64,000 nucleotides of DNA from Candidatus Gallipaludibacter merdavium (GCA_017694875.1 JADIMG010000092.1:1-64000); one strand, 5' to 3'; positions 1 through 9,966 are shown, numbered from the stretch's first letter. Numbers and translations are program-made. The notes: generated from the sequence alone by a model not told the origin.

Positions 1-734
1 GGTACAGGAATTCCCCAATCCAAATCACGACTTACAGCACGCGGCAGAAGTCCCATGTCGAGCCAACTCTTGCATTGTCCGTAAACATTGGTTTTCCATT
101 CCTTATGGTTTTCCAGTATCCACTCTCTGAGCCATGGCTCATGTTTATCCAAAGGCAGATACCAATGTTTTGTCTTACGCAATACAGGTGTGCTGCCACT
201 TATTGCAGAACGGGGATTAATAAGTTCAAGGGGAGAAAGTGCAGTTCCACACTTTTCGCACTGGTCACCATAGGCTCCTTCTGCATGACAGTGTGGGCAT
301 TCGCCTGTTATATATCTATCAGCGAGAAATTGTTGCGCTTCTTCGTCATAATATTGCTCGGAAGTCTGTTCAATAAATTCTCCCTTATCATATAAGGTAC
401 GGAAAAATTCTGAAGCTGTTTTAGTATGAATCTCAGATGTAGTACGTGAGTAGATATCGAAAGAGATTCCAAATTCCTTAAACGAATCTCGAATAAGTGC
501 GTGATATCTGTCGACAATATCTTGCGGAGAAACTCCTTCTTTTTTTGCCCGAATGGTGATGGGCACTCCGTGTTCGTCTGATCCACCAATCATGATTACA
601 TCTTCCCCCTTCAAACGGAGATAACGCACATAAATATCAGCCGGCACATATACACCTGCCAAGTGTCCTATATGCACTGGCCCATTGGCATAGGGCAATG
701 CCGTTGTTACTAAAGTCCTTTTAAATGATTTCAT
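1..734 (-). CDS. metG: Methionyl-tRNA synthetase, N-terminal part (runs off the window)
   Basis: This is the N-terminal 244 residues of methionyl-tRNA synthetase, which charges tRNA-Met with methionine in the cytoplasm. The ATG lies at 732-734 and the frame is open to base 1, so the C-terminal part is outside the window. The class I signature HIGH is at residues 21-24, after the family-typical [19 protein letters not shown] block follows near residue 50. The metal-knuckle cysteines of the bacterial MetG insert are visible as CPHC (C146, C149) and CEKC (C159, C162). A canonical promoter lies just upstream on the minus strand. The identification is secure; only the 3' end is unknown. Confidence 0.96.
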   Translation of the reverse strand, partial: MKSFKRTLVTTALPYANGPVHIGHLAGVYVPADIYVRYLRLKGEDVIMIGGSDEHGVPITIRAKKEGVSPQDIVDRYHALIRDSFKEFGISFDIYSRTTSEIHTKTASEFFRTLYDKGEFIEQTSEQYYDEEAQQFLADRYITGECPHCHAEGAYGDQCEKCGTALSPLELINPRSAISGSTPVLRKTKHWYLPLDKHEPWLREWILENHKEWKTNVYGQCKSWLDMGLLPRAVSRDLDWGIPV

Positions 735-770
735 TGGCTTGATTGCTTATTAGATACCTTAAATTGGGTG

Positions 771-802
771 CAAAGTTACATTTTTCTGCGCTGATAGTCA
801 AA
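771..802 (-). promoter_or_regulatory. Promoter of metG
   Basis: Read on the minus strand there is TTTG (802-799), 20 bases, then TAACTTTG (778-771). This is the Bacteroidota -33/-7 arrangement, with the expected transcript start about 30 bases before the metG ATG. Confidence 0.75.
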
Positions 803-919
803 TATAATTAATTAAGGAGTTATGCAACAAATCAGATAGAGTATGGAGGGAATATATACACACATAGAATGGTGTGCCTCATAAGAAAAAAAGAAAACAC
901 GTAAAAAGAATATTGAAAG

Positions 920-950
920 TTGTTTATTCAAATAGTATTGTGTACTTTTG
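920..950 (+). promoter_or_regulatory. Promoter of the GNAT gene
   Basis: TTG (920-922), 20 bases, then TACTTTTG (943-950), matching the Bacteroidota -33/-7 pattern. It ends 26 bases before the ATG at 977. Confidence 0.7.
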
Positions 951-976
951 GAGCGTGAAACCATTCTTACTATAAT

Positions 977-1273
977 ATGGAAATTACACACGATAAGCGA
1001 CGCGGCGTATTCGAAACCATAGTTGACGGCCAGGAGGCACATTTAACTTACCGTTTGAGTGAGGGCGAGCTGGACGTAAGACACACCATTGTTCCAGCTC
1101 CTATTGAAGGTCGCGGTATAGCATCAGCATTGGTTAAGGCTGCATTTGACTATGCGCTTGAAGAAGGTCTGAAGCCGGTTGGTACATGCCCATATGCTGC
1201 ACTATGGTTAAAACGCCACCCGGAATATAAAGGCGAATGCGGAAAAGATTTTAACGGGACCTGTGCCATTTAG
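977..1273 (+). CDS. Small GNAT-family N-acetyltransferase (YidJ/PF14542-like)
   Basis: A 98-residue protein of the short GCN5-related acetyltransferase type. The acetyl-CoA-binding stretch EGRGIASALV (around residues 44-53) carries the R/Q-x-x-G-x-A/G signature, and the C-terminal part has CPYAALWLKRHPEY, as in the small family whose members are about 90-110 residues long. Such proteins are predicted to transfer an acetyl group from acetyl-CoA to an unknown amine. It is a monocistronic unit with its own promoter and converges on ogt. Nothing in the context identifies a substrate. The fold assignment is firm; the function is open. Confidence 0.85.
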   Translation: MEITHDKRRGVFETIVDGQEAHLTYRLSEGELDVRHTIVPAPIEGRGIASALVKAAFDYALEEGLKPVGTCPYAALWLKRHPEYKGECGKDFNGTCAI

Positions 1274-1348
1274 CTATCGGAATTCCGTCGCTCTATTTTC
1301 TTTTCAAAATCAAGGATTATCTCCAGAAACACATTTCCATTGGTATTG

Positions 1349-1894
1349 CTACTCCTTTTTTGGGGGTTGCAATGCAAGTGTCGTCACAAATGGACTTGTA
1401 GATTCAGAAAGAGTCGCATGTAACCCTTTACAACATAAGATGTCCTTTTCCAACTGCAATAACCGCATTTTTTCTGTAAGCCCGTTAACATAACCCGTCA
1501 ACTTTCCTTTTTTTCCCACTACCCTATGGCACGGCACAACTATCAGAAAAGGATTTGCCCTACAAGCAGCCCCAACAGCTCTCACAGAAGTTGGACGGCC
1601 TATTGCTTGTGCAATATCTGTATATGAGCATGTTTCACCATATGGAATGGCCACTATACATTTCCAGACTGATAGTTGGAAAGGAGTTCCTCGAAATTGC
1701 AACGGGAGCGTAAAAGTTGTACGTTCTCCTCTGAAGTACTCATCCAACTGTTCATTGGCTATTTTTACCAATAACGGCAAAACAGAAGAAACTGGCACAG
1801 ACTGGGGCAAACGTTCAATAGAACAAAGAGCTTTTTCCGTAGCACTTATACGAAAAAAGCCCCCAGTATTCTTACAAACAAATGTAGTTATCAT
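1349..1894 (-). CDS. ogt: Methylated-DNA--[protein]-cysteine S-methyltransferase
   Basis: A 181-residue O6-alkylguanine-DNA alkyltransferase that repairs O6-methylguanine by irreversible transfer of the methyl group to its own cysteine. The active-site motif PCHRV lies at residues 121-125 (acceptor C122), preceded by the helix-turn-helix and arginine-finger region RPTSVRAVGAACRANP and followed by GYVNGLTEKMRLLQLE. The N-terminal 60 residues are the poorly conserved Ogt-type domain; there is no Ada AraC-like domain. The ATG at 1894 lies 3 bases after the stop of the upstream aminotransferase gene, so the two are almost certainly co-transcribed. Confidence 0.93.
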   Translation of the reverse strand: MITTFVCKNTGGFFRISATEKALCSIERLPQSVPVSSVLPLLVKIANEQLDEYFRGERTTFTLPLQFRGTPFQLSVWKCIVAIPYGETCSYTDIAQAIGRPTSVRAVGAACRANPFLIVVPCHRVVGKKGKLTGYVNGLTEKMRLLQLEKDILCCKGLHATLSESTSPFVTTLALQPPKKE

Positions 1895-1897
1895 TCA

Positions 1898-3208
1898 TCA
1901 TTTATGGTTCTCTGCAAAAACTTTCAAGCGTTCATCCAATAACTCGTAATCACCAGGCTTAATTGCAGAAGAACAAGCTCTCAATCCTTGTTGGTCACTT
2001 CCTGTTGTTGATAGAGAAATCGTACATACGCCATAATTCAGCAACTCCCTCTGCAATTCATTGCCGGTATATCCATCATGTCCAATTGTAAAGAAAAATC
2101 CATCACTTACTGCCACATCATAATCTTTATCATAAACGATTTTAAAGCCATACTTCAGAAAAATTTCTTTCAAGCGCTTCGTACGCTGCGCATAGACAGA
2201 AGTATCTTTTACAAAATTGACTTTTCCGTCAGCAGCGGCTTCAAACATAGCCGCCAATGCGTGTTGTGCCGAATGGCATACACCCGAAGAAAGAGCATAA
2301 AGAATGGACTGGACGAAAGCTTGTCCGTAACGTGCCATTCCATAGCGCTCGCGCAAAGCCGGAAATTCACGCACAAACAGTTTGTCTGATATAGCTACTA
2401 CTGCAATACGCTGACCTGCATAGCTGAAAATCTTAGACCCGGAAATCAACAATATATAATTATCTGTATAGTTTGCTACAGTCACTTGATATGGAGGTGT
2501 GAAAGGCGTTCCCAAATCCCGACGTGAATCCATTCCCATATAGGCCAAATCCTCAATGACAGTTACATCATATTGAGTTGCCAATTCTCCGATAATTCTC
2601 AATTCATCTTCATTCAAACAAATCCATGCTGGATTATTTGGATTGGAATAGATGATTCCTGCAATATTTCCTTTTTTCAAATAGCTCTCCAATTTGTTTT
2701 TGAGCGCATGTCCACGGAATTCATATACATCAAACGTTTCCTTTTTGAAGCCAAGCATATCCACTTGAAAGGGTTGGATAGGAAATCCCGGATTAATAAA
2801 CAGGATTGTATCTTTTTCTGGCAAACGGCTATGGATTACACCTATGAAAGAAGAGAGAGAACCCATCATGGACCCCACTGTCGGTATACATCCGTCGGGA
2901 GCAATGTCAATGTTAAGAAAAGCCTTTACAAATCGTGATGCTGCCTTCTTCAATTCTGGAATACCGGCAATATTAGGATATACTGATGCAACTCCACTAT
3001 CCAAGGCTTTCTTTTCTGCGTCCACACCCACCTGACATGCCGGCAGTCCAGGCGAGCCCATTTCAAGATGAATAAATTTCTGACCGGTTTTTTCTTCCAA
3101 AGACTGTGCTACAGCAACCATTTGACGGATGGTAGCAGTACCAATCTCTTTGATGCGCAAGTTTTCAATGGTTTCTTGCACCAATTGTGAAGGAATTGGA
3201 GTTTGCAT
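1898..3208 (-). CDS. PLP-dependent class I/II aminotransferase
   Basis: A 436-residue fold-type I aminotransferase. Visible marks are SNPNNPAW (residues 188-195, the NP-NNP substrate/PLP segment), the PLP-contacting aspartate and tyrosine in VIEDLAYMG (around 217-225), and the Schiff-base lysine in SGSK (K259) followed by an arginine in GQR. The length is typical. The amino donor and acceptor cannot be read from the sequence. It is the first gene of a two-gene transcript with ogt, under a canonical promoter at 3271-3302. The family call is secure. Confidence 0.88.
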   Translation of the reverse strand: MQTPIPSQLVQETIENLRIKEIGTATIRQMVAVAQSLEEKTGQKFIHLEMGSPGLPACQVGVDAEKKALDSGVASVYPNIAGIPELKKAASRFVKAFLNIDIAPDGCIPTVGSMMGSLSSFIGVIHSRLPEKDTILFINPGFPIQPFQVDMLGFKKETFDVYEFRGHALKNKLESYLKKGNIAGIIYSNPNNPAWICLNEDELRIIGELATQYDVTVIEDLAYMGMDSRRDLGTPFTPPYQVTVANYTDNYILLISGSKIFSYAGQRIAVVAISDKLFVREFPALRERYGMARYGQAFVQSILYALSSGVCHSAQHALAAMFEAAADGKVNFVKDTSVYAQRTKRLKEIFLKYGFKIVYDKDYDVAVSDGFFFTIGHDGYTGNELQRELLNYGVCTISLSTTGSDQQGLRACSSAIKPGDYELLDERLKVFAENHK

Positions 3209-3270
3209 AGTTTTTTCAATTTAGCATTTAGATGAAAGGTTACTCACAGCAAAGTAAAAATTGCTTGTGG

Positions 3271-3302
3271 CAAATATAGCAAAAGGGTTAGGAATGACCA
3301 AA
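3271..3302 (-). promoter_or_regulatory. Promoter of the aminotransferase-ogt operon
   Basis: Minus-strand TTTG (3302-3299), 20 bases, TATATTTG (3278-3271). The bases before the -7 box read CTTTTGC, the same extension as in the repeat promoters near 40.4 kb. Confidence 0.75.
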
Positions 3303-3328
3303 TCATGAGCGCACTAAAAAGGGAAAAG

Positions 3329-3361
3329 GGTGAAAATACTGCTACAAAGCATCTTTTCACC
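3329..3361 (-). terminator. Terminator of the efflux operon
   Basis: On the minus strand, just after the stop at 3385, GGTGAAAA and TTTTCACC form an 8-bp stem with an inner GCT/AGC pairing. They are followed by a run rich in C and T (CTTTTCCCTTTTT). Confidence 0.6.
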
Positions 3362-3384
3362 TTATTTCTTCTTCAAAATTTGTT

Positions 3385-4770
3385 CTACCAACCTCCTCCT
3401 AAAGCTTTATAAAGTTTGATTAAAGCTAATTGTTTTCCGAGGATAGCATTATTAAGGCTCAACTGTGCATCAAAATAGGTACGTTGTGCATCCAAAACAT
3501 CCAAATAATTGATATACCCATTGATATATTGCAGACTGGCGAGGTTCATTGTGGTATATGCAGACTGTTCCAATTTCAATCGGGATTCATATATTTCCTG
3601 ACTGTTATTGTAATCCACTATCGCATCATAAGTTTCCTTGAATGCCACCAATACCTGCTTTTCATACAAATGACGACTCTGTTCGTAGGCAGCCTTCTTT
3701 GCTTTCCACATTGCCCTGTTTTTTCCCATTTCAAAAAGAGGGGTGATGAGATTTCCCAGAAAATAGCCATATGGAGAACGAATAAAATTAACGAACTCAT
3801 TACTTTCGAGCCCAAAATGTCCCGTAAGAGCAATTTTAGGAAACATATTTGTATAAGCAACGCCAACAGCCGCATTAGCTGCAATAAGGCTCTGTTCGGC
3901 CGCTCTCACATCAGGACGTCGCTCTAACAATTCAGATGAGAGTCCTACGGGCAATCCCTCAGGCAAAAAGATTTGATTTTCCATGGAAGCCCGCTGGATT
4001 TCATGCGGAAATTCTCCAGCAAGCAATGCTATCTCATTCTCTTTTTTCGTAATTTTTCCTTTGAGATCAGGAATAAGTGTAGCTGTCCGCGCCAACTCCA
4101 ACTGTGCTTGCTGATAAGATGTCTCTGAGGTTAACCCTCCTTCGAAACGCACCTTGGCCAGTCGTACACCTTCTTGCCGGGCGTTTAAGGTCTGATTAAC
4201 TATGCGCAATTCACTATCAAGGGCCATCAGTTCAAAATATGCCTGCGCCACTTGAGCAATCAAGCTGATTTGTAAATTTCTTCTATCTTCTATCGATCCC
4301 AACAATTCCGCTTTACTTTTTTCATTTGCCCAACGCAAATTTCCCCAAACGTCCAACTCCCATGTAGCCAATAATTTTACACCTGGCTCCCAATCATAAA
4401 CAAAACCTTTTCCTCCATAGTCTGTTGCTTCCAATTCCGTATAGACTTGTCCATCTAATTTAGGGAACAGTTCACTGAAATCAACCCGTTTCAGAGCTGC
4501 CAATTCTTCAATGCGGGCAGCAGCAACCAACATATCTTTATTATTATCCAGTGTAGTCTTAATCAGACTTTGCAATAAAGTATCAGAATAAATATTCCAC
4601 CATTCCACGTAAGCCAAAGATGATGAGTCGGCTACCTGTTGTGTAGAATCCTGCCATTGCGGCAAATCCATCTGGGGTTTCACATATGCTTTTCCCACTT
4701 TACAGGCAGAAAAAAAACATAAGGTTACCAATATAACCAAAGAAGAAAATAAATATCTGCTTTTCATCAT
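3385..4770 (-). CDS. Outer-membrane efflux channel lipoprotein (TolC/OprM, NodT family)
   Basis: A 461-residue outer-membrane factor that forms the exit duct of a tripartite RND pump. The N-terminus is a lipoprotein signal with FFSAC (C23 if translation starts at the first of two adjacent ATGs). Two long helical repeat halves follow, with the NodT-type phrases LLERRPDVRAAEQSL and YFELMALDSELRIV. Its ATG overlaps the TGA of the pump gene by 4 bases (ATGA), indicating translational coupling, and it is the last gene of the operon before a terminator. Which of the two ATGs (4770 or 4767) is used is not decided by the sequence. Confidence 0.93.
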   Translation of the reverse strand: MMKSRYLFSSLVILVTLCFFSACKVGKAYVKPQMDLPQWQDSTQQVADSSSLAYVEWWNIYSDTLLQSLIKTTLDNNKDMLVAAARIEELAALKRVDFSELFPKLDGQVYTELEATDYGGKGFVYDWEPGVKLLATWELDVWGNLRWANEKSKAELLGSIEDRRNLQISLIAQVAQAYFELMALDSELRIVNQTLNARQEGVRLAKVRFEGGLTSETSYQQAQLELARTATLIPDLKGKITKKENEIALLAGEFPHEIQRASMENQIFLPEGLPVGLSSELLERRPDVRAAEQSLIAANAAVGVAYTNMFPKIALTGHFGLESNEFVNFIRSPYGYFLGNLITPLFEMGKNRAMWKAKKAAYEQSRHLYEKQVLVAFKETYDAIVDYNNSQEIYESRLKLEQSAYTTMNLASLQYINGYINYLDVLDAQRTYFDAQLSLNNAILGKQLALIKLYKALGGGW

Positions 4771-7700
4771 GAACGTCTTTTCAAAAGCTTGTTTTTCGCT
4801 TTATAAATATACACAAAGAAGAAAGGCACGAGAATTATGCCAAACATTACAGCTGCTATCATACCAAAAAACACTCCTGTACCTATAGCCTGACGACTGG
4901 CAGCTCCCGGTCCGGATGCCAGAACCATCGGCAACATACCCAAAATAAATGCTAAGGAAGTCATCAAAATCGGGCGGAAACGTAGTTTCGCCGCATAAAT
5001 AGCGGCTTGCAACACATCTACCCCTCGGTCTACCTGTTCCTTGGCAAATTCTACAATAAGAATAGCATTCTTTGCAGCCAATCCCACCAACATTACCAAA
5101 CCTATTTGAAAATATACATCATTTTCCAGTCCACAGAACCAAACGCCCAAATAAGCCCCTAAGGCAGCCACTGGCAATGACAACAGGACTGCTGCCGGTA
5201 CTAGCCAACTTTCGTATAGAGCCGCCAAGAAAAGAAATACGAAAACAAACACCAGTCCGAGTACCAGACCTGTTTGCCCACCGGCTTGTTTTTCCTGATA
5301 TGACAGGCCACTCCACTCTACACCAATATTGGAAGGCAAATGTTCCGCAGCAATCCGCTCCAAAGTCTCCATCGCCTGTCCTGTACTAAACCCTTTGGCC
5401 GCCTCACCTCTAATAACGGCTGAAGTAAACATGTTGAAACGCTTAATGCTTCCTGGACCTGTTGTGTAATAGGTATCACCCAAAGACGACAAAGGAATCA
5501 TACTTCCATCTCGCCCACGCACAGAATAAAGACTGATATTGGATTTGTCCTCCCTATATTTGGCTTCCGCCTGAATATAGACCCTATAAATACGATTGAA
5601 CATATTAAAGTCATTGACATATACAGAACCCGTATAAGCCTTCATGGTTGAAAACACATCACTTAAAGGAACACCAGCCAAAAGCACCTTGTCACGATCC
5701 AAATCATAATAAAGTTGCGGAATCTCTGCCTGTAAAGAAGAGGACAAACCCGTAAGCCCTTCTTCAAGCGAAGCATAATAAAGCAATGTATCTGCCGCTG
5801 CGACCAAGTTTTCAAACGTAGCTTCACCACGCGCTTCAAGCTGCAACTCAAAACCGCCCGAACTACCCAAACCTGGTATCACAGGAGGAGTTGACAGATA
5901 GACCTTACATTCAGGATATTGCCTCAACTCCGCTCTCACACTGTTCATCAAATCTTCTATACTTTCATTCTCGCGTTCTTTCCAATCCTTTAAAATTACA
6001 GTCAATTCACATCTGGCCTGACTTGTTCCCACACGTGGACTAGAACCTGTAACATTTTGGACATATGCCACAGAAGGCTGTTGCATCAGGAAATCAATGG
6101 CTCGCTCTGTTACAACACGCGTGCGCTCCAATGTTGCTCCTTCCGGCAGTTCCAATTCCACCTTAAAATAACCTTGGTCTTCCATCGGCAAGAAGCTGGT
6201 CGGAATTACACGATGAAACAGCAGGATAAGTCCTATTACAATAATAAAAGAAGTAAAGATACGTTTTGGAGCCGCAACTGTCCGCGAGATGCCCTTTACG
6301 TATTTCTTGTTTCCCACATACAACCACTTATTTATATAGCGGAAAATAATATTTTTCTTCTTTCCGTTAGATGGCTTCAAAATAAGTGAACACATAACGG
6401 GACTAAGTGTCAAAGCAACAACTGTTGACAAGATAACAGAAACCGCTATGGTGATTGTAAATTGTCGATACAGCAAACCGGTAATACCCGACAAGAAACT
6501 AACTGGCACGAACACAGCCACAAGAACCAATGATGTGGCGATAAGTGCTCCACACAAACCTTCCATCGCCTTTTTTGTGGCATCATATGCTCCCAGATGC
6601 TCCTCTTCCATTATGCGCTCTACATTCTCTACCACCACAATAGCATCATCAACCACAATACCAATGGCCAAAACAAGTCCTAATAGTGTCAATATATTAA
6701 GTGAGAAGCCAAAAATCAACATGAAACCAAAAGTACCAATTAATGAAATCGGCACAGCCACAATAGGAATCAACGTCGCCCGCCAGCTCTGCAAAGAAAG
6801 GAACACCACAAAGATAACCAATAATAAAGCTTCAAACAGGGTCTTATATACCTCATGAATCGAAGAAGATATATAAGTGGTCATATCAAATGGAATTTCA
6901 TATTCCAATCCTTCAGGAAAGTTCTTGCTCATTTCAGCCATCTCTTCCTTAACACGCTGTGCCACTTCCATAGCGTTAGCACCAGGAAGCATATAAACCC
7001 CTAAAACAGCTGCATTACCTCCATTGATACCACTCTCTGTTGTATAAGAAGATGCCTCCAGTGACACACGCGCAACATCACGCATTCGAATGACTGAACC
7101 ATTTTCATCAGCTCTCACTACAATATTTTCAAATTGCTCTACCGTTGACAAACGTCCCTGTGTCGTAATCGGTATGGTCAAATCAACACCTTCCATCGGT
7201 TGTTTGCCAAACTCACCAGCCGCAGCTTCACTGTTTTGATCTTTCAACGCATTCTGCAAATCTTTGACAGTCAATCCGAAATTTGCCATTTTATCAGGTT
7301 GTACCCAAATTTGCATAGCATAATAACGGCTACCTATATTCGACACGCGTCCTACTCCCGGAATACGCCTTAAAAGATCCAATACATTGAGTGTCGCAAA
7401 GTTACTCAAATAGATTTCATCAAATTTCGGGTCATCAGAAGTCAAGCAGATGGTAAGCAACTGGCTTGCAGCCTGTTTTTCAACAGAGATACCATTTTGA
7501 ACGACTTCTGCCGGCAAACGAGATTCCGCCAGCTTCAGTCTATTTTGAACTTCTACAGCTGCTAAATCCGGATCGGAAGAAACATCAAATGTCACTGTTG
7601 CGGAAAAGCCTCCTGAATTGGAGCTATTCGATTCCATATACAGCATGCCTGGCGTTCCATTCAATTCCTGCTCTATCGGAGTTGCCACTGCCTGTGAAAC

Positions 7701-7871
7701 AGTAAGCGCACTTGCGCCGGGATAGCTGGCACTAATTTTCACCACCGGGGGAGTAATTTGTGGATACTGGTCTATGGGCAACATAGTCAGCCCAATAGCC
7801 CCCACAATCACTATCAGAATGGAAAGGACTATGGAAAAGACAGGGTGATCAATAAAGAAATTAACCTTCAT
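4767..7871 (-). CDS. RND multidrug efflux pump, HAE1 (AcrB/MexB) family, inner-membrane subunit
   Basis: A 1034-residue proton-driven exporter with the length and duplicated architecture of AcrB: a first transmembrane helix (FSIVLSILIVIVGAIGL), a large periplasmic porter loop, TM2-6, then a second half of the same plan. The proton-relay aspartates are D408-D409 in GIVVDDAIVVVEN. The N-terminal MLPIDQYPQITPP is typical of the hydrophobe/amphiphile (HAE1) branch and argues against a metal exporter. It is preceded by its periplasmic adaptor (17 bases away) and followed by its channel (4-base overlap). The substrate is not readable; drugs, bile salts or other amphiphiles are usual for the family. 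Confidence 0.95.
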   Translation of the reverse strand: MKVNFFIDHPVFSIVLSILIVIVGAIGLTMLPIDQYPQITPPVVKISASYPGASALTVSQAVATPIEQELNGTPGMLYMESNSSNSGGFSATVTFDVSSDPDLAAVEVQNRLKLAESRLPAEVVQNGISVEKQAASQLLTICLTSDDPKFDEIYLSNFATLNVLDLLRRIPGVGRVSNIGSRYYAMQIWVQPDKMANFGLTVKDLQNALKDQNSEAAAGEFGKQPMEGVDLTIPITTQGRLSTVEQFENIVVRADENGSVIRMRDVARVSLEASSYTTESGINGGNAAVLGVYMLPGANAMEVAQRVKEEMAEMSKNFPEGLEYEIPFDMTTYISSSIHEVYKTLFEALLLVIFVVFLSLQSWRATLIPIVAVPISLIGTFGFMLIFGFSLNILTLLGLVLAIGIVVDDAIVVVENVERIMEEEHLGAYDATKKAMEGLCGALIATSLVLVAVFVPVSFLSGITGLLYRQFTITIAVSVILSTVVALTLSPVMCSLILKPSNGKKKNIIFRYINKWLYVGNKKYVKGISRTVAAPKRIFTSFIIVIGLILLFHRVIPTSFLPMEDQGYFKVELELPEGATLERTRVVTERAIDFLMQQPSVAYVQNVTGSSPRVGTSQARCELTVILKDWKERENESIEDLMNSVRAELRQYPECKVYLSTPPVIPGLGSSGGFELQLEARGEATFENLVAAADTLLYYASLEEGLTGLSSSLQAEIPQLYYDLDRDKVLLAGVPLSDVFSTMKAYTGSVYVNDFNMFNRIYRVYIQAEAKYREDKSNISLYSVRGRDGSMIPLSSLGDTYYTTGPGSIKRFNMFTSAVIRGEAAKGFSTGQAMETLERIAAEHLPSNIGVEWSGLSYQEKQAGGQTGLVLGLVFVFVFLFLAALYESWLVPAAVLLSLPVAALGAYLGVWFCGLENDVYFQIGLVMLVGLAAKNAILIVEFAKEQVDRGVDVLQAAIYAAKLRFRPILMTSLAFILGMLPMVLASGPGAASRQAIGTGVFFGMIAAVMFGIILVPFFFVYIYKAKNKLLKRRS

Positions 7872-7888
7872 ACGCTTTTATCCCTCCA

Positions 7889-9160
7889 TTATTGTTGTTG
7901 AGCATTCTGATACTGATTGTTGATTTGTACCTTCATGCCCGGCTGTAACTTATGGTAACCCTCAGTAACAATCTGCTCTCCTTGGGCCAAACCTCTTTCC
8001 ACCACTGCTATATTGTCAAGTTGAGGGCCCAATTCTATGAAACGCTTTTCGGCCGTACTATCATTTCGAATGACATAAATAAATGCACCACCCTTTTCAA
8101 TAATTAAAGCCTTCATCGGCACCACCACAGCATTTTCACGTACGTCAAGCAAAAGCTTTACTTTGGTAAATTGCCCAGGTAGCAACACGTGGTCAGGATT
8201 CGGCATTTCAGCACGTACAGAAAAAGTTCCTGTCTGTGGGTCAACCTGCGGCTCGGCAAAATCAACCAAACCTTCATATGGATACTTAGTGTTATCAGCC
8301 AATGTAATTGTGATATAAGGCTGCCAGGAACGGTTTTCCACTTTCTGCCCCAAATTGACATTACGTTCCTTGCTCTTCAAATAATCTAGAGCAGTCATAC
8401 TGAAATCAACCAACACAGTATCGCTCTTTACCACTGTTGCCAACAAGGATTTTCCATTGGTGCCAACCAATGTACCCAAATCAACATGACGTTCACTGAT
8501 GTTACCTGAAATTGGAGAACGTACCACAGTATAATCCAACTCCATTTGCGCCTGATCCAAATCGGCCTGACTCATACCTACAGAAGCGACAGCACTTTCA
8601 TATGCGGCAATAGCATTATCCAAATCCAACTGGCTGGCAGCATTCTGTTCATAAAGAGGGCGAATACGTTCCAAATCATGCAGTGCTTTTCTTTCCAAGG
8701 CTTGGTCTTTTTTCAATTTGGCCATTGCCTTATCGACCGTTGCCTTATATTGGCGCTGGTCAATGACAAACAATGTTTGTCCTTTTGTCACATAAGTACC
8801 CTCAGCAAAAGTCATTTTTTCCAAAAAGCCTTCCACCCGAGCATGAACTTCTACAAACTGCTGCGCACGCACTCGTCCCACATATTCTCCATAAACATTC
8901 ACGTTACGAAGGCCTACTGTCTTGGTTGCCACGACGGGAAGTGGCTCTTCGTGTTTTTCTTTATAGAACACAGAAAACAGCACATAGGCAACCACCAATA
9001 CAAGGAGAATTATCCAAATCGTTTTCCGATTTTTCCTATACAACAGCCCCAAATTACGCATAAAACGACCTAAGGCGGCAAAAATTTCCGCACGACGGGC
9101 AAAAATGCCTTTTAAAGCCACTTGTAGCCGTGTAAAAATTGACTGAAAAAAGTTCAACAT
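7889..9160 (-). CDS. Periplasmic adaptor (membrane fusion protein) of the RND pump
   Basis: A membrane-fusion protein of about 423 residues linking pump and outer-membrane channel. After a basic, helical N-terminal stretch there is one transmembrane anchor (TIWIILLVLVVAYVLFSVFY), a lipoyl/barrel-sandwich half (VEGFLEKMTFAEGTYVTKGQ), an alpha-hairpin, the second lipoyl half (YTVVRSPISGNIS), and a beta-barrel with LLPGQFTKVKL. I chose the ATG at 9160; a GTG at 9202 gives 14 more residues in the same frame. The extra cytoplasmic segment before the anchor, rich in aromatic and basic residues, is longer than in AcrA-type lipoproteins. It is the first gene of the three-gene efflux operon, possibly reached by transcription from tsaB. 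Confidence 0.92.
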   Translation of the reverse strand: MLNFFQSIFTRLQVALKGIFARRAEIFAALGRFMRNLGLLYRKNRKTIWIILLVLVVAYVLFSVFYKEKHEEPLPVVATKTVGLRNVNVYGEYVGRVRAQQFVEVHARVEGFLEKMTFAEGTYVTKGQTLFVIDQRQYKATVDKAMAKLKKDQALERKALHDLERIRPLYEQNAASQLDLDNAIAAYESAVASVGMSQADLDQAQMELDYTVVRSPISGNISERHVDLGTLVGTNGKSLLATVVKSDTVLVDFSMTALDYLKSKERNVNLGQKVENRSWQPYITITLADNTKYPYEGLVDFAEPQVDPQTGTFSVRAEMPNPDHVLLPGQFTKVKLLLDVRENAVVVPMKALIIEKGGAFIYVIRNDSTAEKRFIELGPQLDNIAVVERGLAQGEQIVTEGYHKLQPGMKVQINNQYQNAQQQ

Positions 9161-9238
9161 ATTGCAAATGTAAGATTTATCAAAATACCTTCTTAAAGAC
9201 ACATATTATGAATGAAAAAGCACTCTTGAATTCTGTGC

Positions 9239-9928
9239 CTAAATCACCTTATTCTTTGGTGTCGTTGCCTGAAATTCCTTTAAATAAAAAGGTTCATAAT
9301 AGGCAACATCCACAAACTCTTTTTTAGCAAAAGCCTCTTCTGACAAAGACACCATACAAGCTGCGTCTGGATATATTCCTTTCAAAAACAAGGCATTCTT
9401 ATGCTTTAGCACTTCTCGGCACTTGTCAGAACCATTACCCAAGAAAACCACTTTCTGTCGCAACAATTGCTTTCCAAATGAATCTTCATCTATAATCTGC
9501 GCTGCAACCGGTTCCAATTCGTTCAGATTAGTATCCAACAATTCATCATATACTTCCATGCGACGGGCATCTATCATAGGACACAAACAATCTGCTCCCA
9601 TTTCCAAAGCCTTACTGCGTGCCATTGAAGCCATAAGTTTCAACGTGTCGACAGCTATCAGTTTAGTGCCTATTCCATAACAAATTCCCTTTGCCATGGA
9701 ACATCCTATTCTCAAACCAGTATATGAGCCAGGTCCACGACTCAAAGCGACAGCATCAAGCTGCAAGGTTTCCTCTTTCAAAAAGGACAAAGCCTCATCA
9801 ACAAACAAAGGTAACACACGCGCATGGTTATGCCCTTGCATATCCAATCTGTGAAATAGCACTTTGCCGTCACAACTCAAAGCTATAGAGCAGACATCAG
9901 TTGTCGTTTCAATATGTAGAATTGTCAT
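9239..9928 (-). CDS. tsaB: tRNA t6A biosynthesis protein TsaB
   Basis: A 229-residue ASKHA-fold protein, partner of TsaD and TsaE in making N6-threonylcarbamoyladenosine at tRNA position 37. It begins MTILHIETTTDVCSIAL, and the signature SRGPGSYTGLRIG lies near residue 63. The length matches bacterial TsaB. The efflux adaptor follows with a gap of under 80 bases on the same strand. MtaB, which methylthiolates t6A, is encoded about 15 kb away in the same window, but nothing links the two in regulation. Confidence 0.93.
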   Translation of the reverse strand: MTILHIETTTDVCSIALSCDGKVLFHRLDMQGHNHARVLPLFVDEALSFLKEETLQLDAVALSRGPGSYTGLRIGCSMAKGICYGIGTKLIAVDTLKLMASMARSKALEMGADCLCPMIDARRMEVYDELLDTNLNELEPVAAQIIDEDSFGKQLLRQKVVFLGNGSDKCREVLKHKNALFLKGIYPDAACMVSLSEEAFAKKEFVDVAYYEPFYLKEFQATTPKNKVI

Positions 9929-9958
9929 ACAAATAAAACCCTATTAGATAATATTCTG

Positions 9959-9966
9959 CAAAGATA
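9959..9966 (-). promoter_or_regulatory. Probable -7 box for tsaB
   Basis: Minus-strand TATCTTTG 31 bases before the tsaB ATG. The nearest TTTG (9993-9990) is 23 bases upstream, longer than the usual 19-21, so only the -7 element is convincing. The rest of the 400-base gap 9929-10329 is very AT-rich, with no open frame I would call. Confidence 0.5.

Noticed and set aside
9165-9172. TACATTTG on the minus strand just before the efflux adaptor ATG, a possible -7 box.
   Set aside because: The transcript would start at or inside the ATG and no TTTG lies at the right distance, so I did not call it a promoter.
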